DNA from: SFWF01 sp045587065
Lineage (GTDB): Bacteria; Bacillota; Clostridia; Oscillospirales; Acutalibacteraceae
Direction: 5' to 3'
Assembly: GCA_045587065.1 (NCBI GenBank)
Contig: JAZNBQ010000053.1
Coordinates: forward strand, 1-7,651
Length of the DNA stretch: 7,651 bases
Part shown: piece by piece, positions 1 to 5,584 of the stretch
Layout: each line of letters begins with the position of its first letter
How positions within the stretch are numbered: the stretch's first letter is position 1
The notes under the pieces: model-generated
The model's database searches: none
Told to the model about the DNA's origin: nothing
Seen by the model: only the letters and a program-made list of their open reading frames with translations
Position numbers and translations under genes: made by a program

Positions 1-1241
1 AGTGGATTACCAATAGCGTCGTAGGTAATAGCCGTACCGTTGTAGCTTGTAAGTAAATCTGCCCAATTAGTATCAGCGTATCCGTAAGATTTCTCTACCG
101 TACCGTTTTTAGAAACAGATAGAATATTACCGTTACTATAAATATAAGTATATACGTCACCGTTTGCACAGGTAACACTTGTAAGCTGATTAAGGCTATC
201 ATAGGTGTAGCTTTCGTAAAGCTCGCCATTTTTCTTTATCTGCGTAATATTACCGTTAGCATCGTAAGTATAACTGTAGGTTATACCGTTGGTTATAACC
301 GAGCTAACCAAGGTTGTGGTTTTTTTATCACTGTCGGTAACATTAACGTAAGTATAGGTTTGGGTTTCGCCCAAGGGGGTTATTGTTCTTACAGAAAGTC
401 TGCCTAAACTATCGTAAGAGTAATTTAAAACTTCGTTTCCGTCTAAGGTAACACCGTAAACGGTATCCGGCATTTCGCCGTTTGACATACTGCCGTAGCG
501 GTAACCGTAGTTTTGTGTGCCAATGGCAGAGTGACGAGTAACACCTGTAAGATAATTAGTTTTATCTGCATAGGTATAATTAGCATAGGATTTTAGGGTT
601 GTACCGTTAAAATTAGTGCCGTCAAACTCCCTGACACTTACAACTCTTCCGGCAAGGTCATAAACATACTTTGTACGGCTGCCTGTGAAATAGTCTATAA
701 GTTGGGCAAGTCTGCCATCGTTACCGTAATAATACTGAACCTTAGCTGTTCCACTATTATTATAACTTTTTTCGGCTAATCGGTCAAGAGTATCATAAGA
801 ATAATTGACAAAATTTCCATTGCCGTAGGTTTGTTTACTAAGCAGCCCTTGAGCATTATACTCATAATCAGATAAATTGCTATATGCGGTACCGTTTCCA
901 ACCTGTATGCCTGTTTGTCTGCCAAAAGCATCGTAAAGTAATTTATACCTTGCGCTGTTGTTTACGTTAATATCTGTCAGGCGATCGTTGGAATAGGTAT
1001 AGTTTACTGTACTGTCACCCGAAGAAACAGACAATAAAGCGTTGGTATTAGCATCGTATGTATAAGATGTTGAGTTGTTATTTACATCTGTTACATTTGT
1101 TAATGTACCTTTAGTTTCGTCATAAGTGTATGTAGTTACATTACCACTCTGGTCTGTTTGGGTGCTGACAAAATTTTTACTGTCAGTATAGGTGACCGAG
1201 GTAGATATATAGTCCTGCTGAGTTGCTCCGCTTGCTTCGGT
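1..1241 (-). repeat. YD-repeat (RHS core) array
   Basis: From about residue 1390 to the window edge the protein is a run of degenerate 20-25 residue YD repeats. Examples are TYTYDETKG, SYTYDANTN, LLYDAFGRQTG, NYSYDTLDRL, KYVYDLAGRVVSV, NYSYDSLGRL, SYTYDANGNITQI, SYTYDSLNQL and ITYDAIGNP. In characterised RHS and teneurin proteins such repeats wind into a beta-shell that encloses the C-terminal tip. The spacing is irregular and the DNA repeats are diverged, so this is a protein repeat and not a recent DNA tandem duplication. The array continues beyond the left edge. Confidence 0.92.
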
Positions 1242-4200
1242 AATATCGGGATAGAAGTACCAATGCTGACTTATATCATTTGATGCTCTGGTCCACTGTT
1301 TAAATGGTGAAGCATCTTCGTAACTTTTACTGGAATTAGGCTGACCGTCAATACACTTTGTATAGTTGCTTGACTTTGAAAGAATGCTAAAAGTACCGTC
1401 ACCGTTTGCTTGTACTTTAAATTTAAAGGCATCGCCCGACGGTGAAGAAGATGTAATGATATCGGCATAATCGGTGTTGGCATTGTCTTTAACACCCATA
1501 TACAGTCCGTCGAAGGACATAGATTTGAAATAGTATACATCTATTTCATTTGTAGATTCTAATACCCATATCTGATTTAAATTACCTTTTTTATAATGCC
1601 AATTACATACAGTCCCTTTGTTATTACCGTTATCTATAACATTGGCTGATTCAGCATTTCGGATAATATATTTAGCACCGGTTTCAACAGATAAAACGTG
1701 TTTATCTGCTTCTATTTTAGAAGTTAAGACATTACCTTTATCATCATAGGTGAAGGAATAACGCTGACCGTCGGTTGAAACAGCTTCAGTTAGATCAACT
1801 TCGTTAGAAGCGTAAGAATAAAAATATTCACTGCCGGAAGGGTTAAGCAATTTGGTCATCTGATTACCCTTGAACGCAAAGCTAGACTTTGCATTGGATA
1901 TATCAACTACACTTGCAACGTTACCGTTATCATCATAATCATAGGTTTGTCCGAATTCCTCTTTAAAGCAGAACGCACCCGTTGTTAAAACGGTATTGAC
2001 ATTGTTATAGTAAACTATTTCAAAACAAATATAATCATAGTCTACAGGTGCTATAATTTCTCCTGAAACAAATTGCCATGTTTTTAGGTCATCATTAAGC
2101 TTAATGTCTTCTCTTCCGATAATAGAGCCTGACGAATTATAGAAATACAGTGAAAGAGCAAACTGCGGTTTATACGGATCATCATCTTTTAGATTATTAA
2201 TAGGGGCAGAATCCCCTTTGATCCACGAGCCTATGCTGTAAACATCGCCTTTTTTTCCACCGCCGGTATAAATGTATTGAAAAAGTCCTACCCAAGATGC
2301 TGTGGGTGATCCCGCTCTTGAAACAGCATAAGAATATCCGGGCAAATCGCTTATGCTTGTTACAGTGCAGTGCGACGTCCAGGGAGTTAAACCGTTGGCT
2401 ACATTTGGATTTTCCAGCATATTATAGCTACTTGCTCCGGCACCGTTCTCAAGCTGGAAATCATCGAACCAGGCCGTGCCGTAGGCGTTATCTCCAAATC
2501 CCTCAAATCCCGCAACGAAAGTTAATGTGTGGTTTTCCGGTAGGGTAAAGGTAAGGCTTACTCTTTCCCATCCGTCTGTTTTATTTACTTTTTCGATTTT
2601 TTGGGTATAAACAAGAGCTCCCGAGGAATCTCGGTATTCAACTCCAAGGTAAACCCCACTACCTGCTACTGTCTGACCTTCGGTATTTATATAACCGGAA
2701 AGTGTATATGTTCCTGCAGGTACACCCGAAAGGTTTTGCACCGTCATTACATTTTGTTTATTAGTTGACGGTTTATATATTTTTAAAGAATTTTTTGTTA
2801 AATTTCCCTTTGCTGTATCAATAGAAATAGTTGGACTGCCGGTGGAATCGGGGGCATAAGTCCAATAACCGCTACTGTAATCACGGGTGAAACCGGGATT
2901 TATAACATAATTTGTAACTGTTTTAACTACTCTGGATTCAGAAATAAGTTTATTTGCCTTGGCACTTGTACTATTACCAGCGTTATACTCAAAATACTGA
3001 GCAGAACCGTCGGTGTTGGATACAATACCCGTTGTCTGACCGTAGTCATTAAACTGGTAAGTATAGCTTCTGTTTTGAATATCGGTAACAGTTGTTTCAT
3101 TTTGCTTATATGCAAATGAGTAGCTTTCTAGTAAATTTGCTTCACTTGTTCCAAAGTTTATATTAGTTACACGTCTTTGTGAAGAGCTGTCATAAGATAT
3201 AGCAATACGTGTGCCGTCAATACCGCTAATGCTTTGCATTTGATTATCGGCATATACTATCGCACTGCTTTCAGAGTCTGAATAAATAATTTTTGTTAAA
3301 AGCCCGTCCCTATAGTGAAAGGAAGTTATACGTCCTGCGGGGTCTATAATTGAATCACAAAGGTAGGCATAATAATCGTGATAACCGTAAGTATATATTC
3401 TTCCAGCGCCGTCGGTAACCGATTTAATGCGAAGGTAGCCATCAACAGTTTCATACTGAACAGTTATGGAAACATTGTTTCCGTTGGTTATCTGAATAAT
3501 ATTACCGTCACTGTTGAAATACATTTTGTTTTTGTTTTTATCGGTTATACGGTAAGCAGCAGAGGTACAGGCTGAATCAGAACCCACCGTTATTATATCA
3601 AGTGTGTAACCCAGTCCGTCTTCATCTTTGCCGGAAGTAGAACTTGAACTTTCAAAATAAAACCAGTGAATAGTGCCATCAGAATCATTAAGATAATATT
3701 TATAATTATCATCCACGGTGTCACGGGTTTCTTCACGCAGAAAAATATGAAAATTTGTCTGCACGTTTTTTGCCATGTATGTATAGGGTGCTTTTTCCCC
3801 ATTAGAGTTATAAACAAGAGAAATTGATACAGGCATAAGGTTTCCGCCATCGTCCTGCGTAAGCGGTTGTGAAAAAATAAGGTTACCGTTATAATTGTTT
3901 ACGCTGACAGCGCCGTTTCTGCCTGCCGAAATACCTGTATAAGACCAATAATCTTCATATCCGGACATATTGCGGTAATCAATATAAAGTATAGGTCTGG
4001 CATCATCTCCGCTGTAATATGTGTTCAACATCCACGCCTTTGAAGAAGTAGTTTTTGTTGTTGATAATGAAATACCGTAATTTGCATATTCTCCGCTATA
4101 CCAACCGCGAACTATATCGGTGATTTCAAAGTTAATAAATCTTCGTGGGCTGTTAGCTTCTAATACTATATAGTCGGTAATTGCAGATTCACAGTCAGGC

Positions 4201-5408
4201 TTATTGTTCCACGTTATAGTACTTCTGCTCCAACTTTCCAATACCCGTTTTGCATCAATTTGTAATCCGTTGTCACAGTCGTACAAGTAAAGGCTTGCAA
4301 CTGCATTTACTACTGTATCGGCAACACCCAAAGATGGCAGAGCAGTAAAAGTTAAATAACTTTCGGTTTGCCCGTAGCCCGAAATATTACCGACATATAA
4401 GCTGGCGCTGTCCTGACCGCCGTGGCTTTGTCCGTATGTATAGTAATTTCTTGTGGGATATGAAGAACCCACAAACGCAGAATTTGCTTGGTCTCCTTTC
4501 TGTTCGGTTTTAATAACCGGATCTACAACTACAGGGAACACACGGTTTGAATCAGCAAGCCAGTTTGCGTCTAATGTAGTTGTAATTATGAAGGTATTAT
4601 TTTTAATTTCTGATACAGCTAACGTTATATTTGCGGATATTTCACTATTAGCGTCGCTCATATAGGGTGCAGAAATTACATAAATAACTGCCCCGTCATC
4701 TGCTATAAGTTCTATGGTTTTACTGTCTGCTTGAACAGGAGTAAGTCCGTTTGCCTTATATTCAGATACAAATACAGTTTGTGTATCAGCTGTTTTAAGT
4801 ATTATATTTTCTTTTAATCCGGAAGAACTTACAATATATTCAAAATCGGTGTTTTTGTAAACATCTTGATATAGTACACGAGAAGAAATTTTTTCAAGAG
4901 TTGAATCATCACCGTCATCGGTAATCTCGGTTACCTGTGCAGTACTCTTTTTTGCATTAATATAATACCATGACAGTTTATATCCGTCTTTTTCTATACG
5001 AACGAACTTTTGTCCGTTCGTTTTTTTAGAAAGTCTAACAATGTAATCTGCCAATGTGTTAGTAAGGTCTTTATCATTGTCGTTGTTTTCCTCTGTGTTA
5101 GAAGCAACCTCGGTGAGAGTATTATCATAGTCTGTCCATTCGCCGTTCTGCATAAAGTGAACAGGGACATCGTACTGGGCAGCTCTGTACGAGCCATCAC
5201 TCATACGGAAATGCTTTACTGATTCTTCTCTTTTAGATATATCTTCACTAATTACATATGCAACAGCTGTTTCAGTTTGTGTTTCTGTTTCGGTTAAATC
5301 GTCTAATATTGATTGTGCCGAAACAGCTATGGGTATACTTTGCAAAATAATTGCAAAGGTTAAAATTATACTTATAACTTTCAAATAGTTTTTAATTTTC
5401 TTTGTCAT
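1..5408 (-). CDS. Giant secreted RHS/YD-repeat protein with DNRLRE, carbohydrate-binding-like and ricin-lectin modules (3' end outside window)
   Basis: The frame stays open from the ATG at 5408 to the window edge: 1802 full codons, no stop. The start is fixed by AAGGAG 8 nt upstream and by the signal peptide that follows directly. Visible order by residue: signal peptide 1-31; Thr/Glu-rich linker 39-47; WapA-type N-terminal region about 55-300 (HFRMSDGSY, then VFPVVVDPVI); DNRLRE-like module about 300-480; RHS entry segment about 485-835 (SVNNYNGNLIFSQPL, DPAGRITSFHY); two jelly-roll modules about 837-989 and 996-1150; a short YD stretch from 1155; ricin-type lectin about 1244-1387; YD array from about 1390. 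The last residues are YDAIGNP. Members of this family are exported, anchored at or shed from the cell surface, and often end in a variable toxin tip; here the tip is not visible, so a toxin role is inference. Lectin-like modules suggest glycan contact. It has its own promoter and follows an ABC permease gene. Confidence 0.95.
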   Translation of the reverse strand, partial: MTKKIKNYLKVISIILTFAIILQSIPIAVSAQSILDDLTETETQTETAVAYVISEDISKREESVKHFRMSDGSYRAAQYDVPVHFMQNGEWTDYDNTLTEVASNTEENNDNDKDLTNTLADYIVRLSKKTNGQKFVRIEKDGYKLSWYYINAKKSTAQVTEITDDGDDSTLEKISSRVLYQDVYKNTDFEYIVSSSGLKENIILKTADTQTVFVSEYKANGLTPVQADSKTIELIADDGAVIYVISAPYMSDANSEISANITLAVSEIKNNTFIITTTLDANWLADSNRVFPVVVDPVIKTEQKGDQANSAFVGSSYPTRNYYTYGQSHGGQDSASLYVGNISGYGQTESYLTFTALPSLGVADTVVNAVASLYLYDCDNGLQIDAKRVLESWSRSTITWNNKPDCESAITDYIVLEANSPRRFINFEITDIVRGWYSGEYANYGISLSTTKTTSSKAWMLNTYYSGDDARPILYIDYRNMSGYEDYWSYTGISAGRNGAVSVNNYNGNLIFSQPLTQDDGGNLMPVSISLVYNSNGEKAPYTYMAKNVQTNFHIFLREETRDTVDDNYKYYLNDSDGTIHWFYFESSSSTSGKDEDGLGYTLDIITVGSDSACTSAAYRITDKNKNKMYFNSDGNIIQITNGNNVSITVQYETVDGYLRIKSVTDGAGRIYTYGYHDYYAYLCDSIIDPAGRITSFHYRDGLLTKIIYSDSESSAIVYADNQMQSISGIDGTRIAISYDSSSQRRVTNINFGTSEANLLESYSFAYKQNETTVTDIQNRSYTYQFNDYGQTTGIVSNTDGSAQYFEYNAGNSTSAKANKLISESRVVKTVTNYVINPGFTRDYSSGYWTYAPDSTGSPTISIDTAKGNLTKNSLKIYKPSTNKQNVMTVQNLSGVPAGTYTLSGYINTEGQTVAGSGVYLGVEYRDSSGALVYTQKIEKVNKTDGWERVSLTFTLPENHTLTFVAGFEGFGDNAYGTAWFDDFQLENGAGASSYNMLENPNVANGLTPWTSHCTVTSISDLPGYSYAVSRAGSPTASWVGLFQYIYTGGGKKGDVYSIGSWIKGDSAPINNLKDDDPYKPQFALSLYFYNSSGSIIGREDIKLNDDLKTWQFVSGEIIAPVDYDYICFEIVYYNNVNTVLTTGAFCFKEEFGQTYDYDDNGNVASVVDISNAKSSFAFKGNQMTKLLNPSGSEYFYSYASNEVDLTEAVSTDGQRYSFTYDDKGNVLTSKIEADKHVLSVETGAKYIIRNAESANVIDNGNNKGTVCNWHYKKGNLNQIWVLESTNEIDVYYFKSMSFDGLYMGVKDNANTDYADIITSSSPSGDAFKFKVQANGDGTFSILSKSSNYTKCIDGQPNSSKSYEDASPFKQWTRASNDISQHWYFYPDITEASGATQQDYISTSVTYTDSKNFVSTQTDQSGNVTTYTYDETKGTLTNVTDVNNNSTSYTYDANTNALLSVSSGDSTVNYTYSNDRLTDINVNNSARYKLLYDAFGRQTGIQVGNGTAYSNLSDYEYNAQGLLSKQTYGNGNFVNYSYDTLDRLAEKSYNNSGTAKVQYYYGNDGRLAQLIDYFTGSRTKYVYDLAGRVVSVREFDGTNFNGTTLKSYANYTYADKTNYLTGVTRHSAIGTQNYGYRYGSMSNGEMPDTVYGVTLDGNEVLNYSYDSLGRLSVRTITPLGETQTYTYVNVTDSDKKTTTLVSSVITNGITYSYTYDANGNITQIKKNGELYESYTYDSLNQLTSVTCANGDVYTYIYSNGNILSVSKNGTVEKSYGYADTNWADLLTSYNGTAITYDAIGNP
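1248..1679 (-). other. Ricin-type beta-trefoil lectin (RICIN) module inserted in the YD region
   Basis: Residues about 1244-1387 show the features of a ricin B-like trefoil. The first subdomain reads KYIIRNAESANVIDNG and ends in NQIWVLE, a QxW motif with Trp1281. The middle segment reads MSFDGLYMGVKDNAN. The third segment has FSILSKSSNYTKCIDG and ends in SQHWYF, a second QxW motif with Trp1383. Flanking residues on both sides are YD-type repeats (TYDDKGNV before, QSGNVTTYTYDE after), so the lectin is an insertion within the array. The family usually binds galactose-like or other sugars. The sequence alone does not show which ligand this one binds. Confidence 0.8.
1959..2423 (-). other. Carbohydrate-binding-like jelly-roll module 2 in the RHS protein
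   Basis: Residues about 996-1150 follow module 1 after only a few residues. They begin NMLENPNVANGLTPW, contain YSIGSWIKGD, FALSLYFYNSSGSIIG and a TWQFVSGEIIAPVDYDYI strand, and end near TGAFCFKEEFGQTYDYDDNG. The layout repeats that of module 1, although the end is less canonical: the usual 'fDn.qL' is replaced by AFCFKEEFG. The EEFG-YDYDDNGNV junction leads straight back into YD repeats, as is common for jelly rolls inserted into clostridial RHS proteins. Confidence 0.7.
2442..2900 (-). other. Carbohydrate-binding-like jelly-roll module 1 in the RHS protein
   Basis: Residues about 837-989 start with NPGF and a Trp-containing strand. They contain GTYTLSGYINTEG, VYLGVEYRDSSGALVY, a GWERVSLTFTLPE strand and finish with AWFDDFQLENG. 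This 'NpgFE...W', 'Y.lSgyi', 'W..vs.tf..p', 'a.fDd.qLe.g' order matches CBM4/9-like and similar galactose-binding-like jelly rolls. It interrupts the RHS region between an early YD-like segment and the main array. Binding to a glycan is an inference from the fold family. Confidence 0.75.
3969..4511 (-). other. DNRLRE-type beta-sandwich module within the RHS protein
   Basis: Residues about 300-480 begin after VVVDPVI with a GDQANSAFVGSSYPTRNYY stretch. They continue through a SYLTFTALPSL segment, a beta-rich ASLYLYDCDNG strand, and a WSRSTITWNNKPDC segment. They end with FEITDIVRGWYSG and a final ARPILYIDY strand. This order (N-terminal 'vGss', 'L.F.lP', 'W.es.iTWnn.P', 'DiT..V..W..G..nyGi.L', 'rP.L.i.Y') is the signature of the DNRLRE family found in secreted bacterial surface proteins, often ahead of RHS or carbohydrate-active regions. 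The module's own ligand is not known from the sequence. Confidence 0.8.
5316..5408 (-). other. Sec signal peptide of the RHS protein
   Basis: Residues 1-31 show a basic start (MTKKIKNYLK), a hydrophobic core from about 11 to 29 and an AVSA cleavage-like motif before Gln32. This is a typical signal peptidase I site and indicates export by the Sec route. No lipobox cysteine is present. A Thr/Glu-alternating linker (TETETQTET, residues 39-47) follows shortly after. Confidence 0.9.
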
Positions 5409-5416
5409 ATAAAATG

Positions 5417-5422
5417 CTCCTT
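5417..5422 (-). promoter_or_regulatory. Ribosome-binding site of the RHS gene
   Basis: The minus strand reads AAGGAG here, followed by 8 nt and the ATG at 5408. The match and spacing are near ideal for a Firmicute. It decides the start codon together with the signal peptide downstream. It partly overlaps an inverted repeat (5419-5441). Confidence 0.9.
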
Positions 5423-5441
5423 TTGCTTAAGTGTCAAAAGG
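5419..5441 (-). promoter_or_regulatory. Inverted repeat in the RHS leader that overlaps the ribosome-binding site
   Basis: CCTTTTG and CAAAAGG form a perfect 7-bp inverted repeat (arms 5419-5425 and 5435-5441) around a 9-nt loop. In the minus-strand RNA the downstream arm contains the first four bases of AAGGAG, so the hairpin would partly mask the ribosome-binding site. The stem is A/U-rich and therefore only moderately stable. A role in translational control is inference. Confidence 0.45.
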
Positions 5442-5491
5442 CTTTTCTGTACATTGGAAACACCCCTTTATATACTTTATTTCTTAATTTT

Positions 5492-5520
5492 AATTTACCA
5501 CATTTTCCCTACACAGTCAA
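5492..5520 (-). promoter_or_regulatory. Putative sigma-A promoter of the RHS gene
   Basis: On the minus strand TTGACT (5515-5520) is followed by exactly 17 bp and TAAATT (5492-5497). A TG lies one base before the -10, giving an extended -10. The -35 matches five of six consensus bases and the -10 four of six. Transcription would begin near 5485 and leave a leader of about 75 nt before the ATG. It lies just downstream of the terminator of the upstream gene. Confidence 0.6.
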
Positions 5521-5550
5521 TGGAATTAATGTAGATAAATGGATAAAATG

Positions 5551-5577
5551 AAAGACTGCCGGTTTTCGACAGTCTTT
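5551..5577 (-). terminator. Intrinsic terminator after the ABC permease gene
   Basis: The minus-strand RNA can form an 11-bp stem (arms 5567-5577 and 5551-5561) with a 5-nt loop, followed by a U-containing tail CAUUUUAU. The stem has one G-U pair in the minus-strand RNA, which would be a C-A mismatch in plus-strand RNA; this favours use on the minus strand. It begins 7 nt after the permease stop codon. The tail is not a pure U run, so some readthrough is possible. A better T run sits on the plus-strand side, so the site may act in both directions. Confidence 0.75.
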
Positions 5578-5584
5578 GTGTTTT

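Noticed and set aside
279..300. Inverted repeat GGTTATA / TATAACC with an 8-nt loop.
   Set aside because: It lies inside the RHS coding frame, has an A/T-rich short stem and no T run or other signal. Chance is the simplest explanation.
1..1250. Many near-identical short words such as TACCGTT and ATCGTA, at irregular 40-80 bp spacing, resembling DNA repeats or operator sites.
   Set aside because: They fall in frame and encode the recurring Asn-Gly and Tyr-Asp-Ala residues of the YD repeats, so protein repeats and codon preference explain them. The spacing and flanks are too irregular for a CRISPR array.
1271..4665. Short open frames of 60-90 codons on both strands, for example 2297-2548 (+), 3378-3575 (+), 3593-3850 (-) and 4453-4665 (+).
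   Set aside because: All lie within the continuous RHS frame in other phases or on the opposite strand. None shows a recognisable domain, and the RHS frame accounts for the coding signal.
5010..5222. Plus-strand open frame opposite the RHS N-terminal region.
   Set aside because: It is antisense to clear coding sequence, has no convincing ribosome-binding site and its product resembles nothing I recognise.
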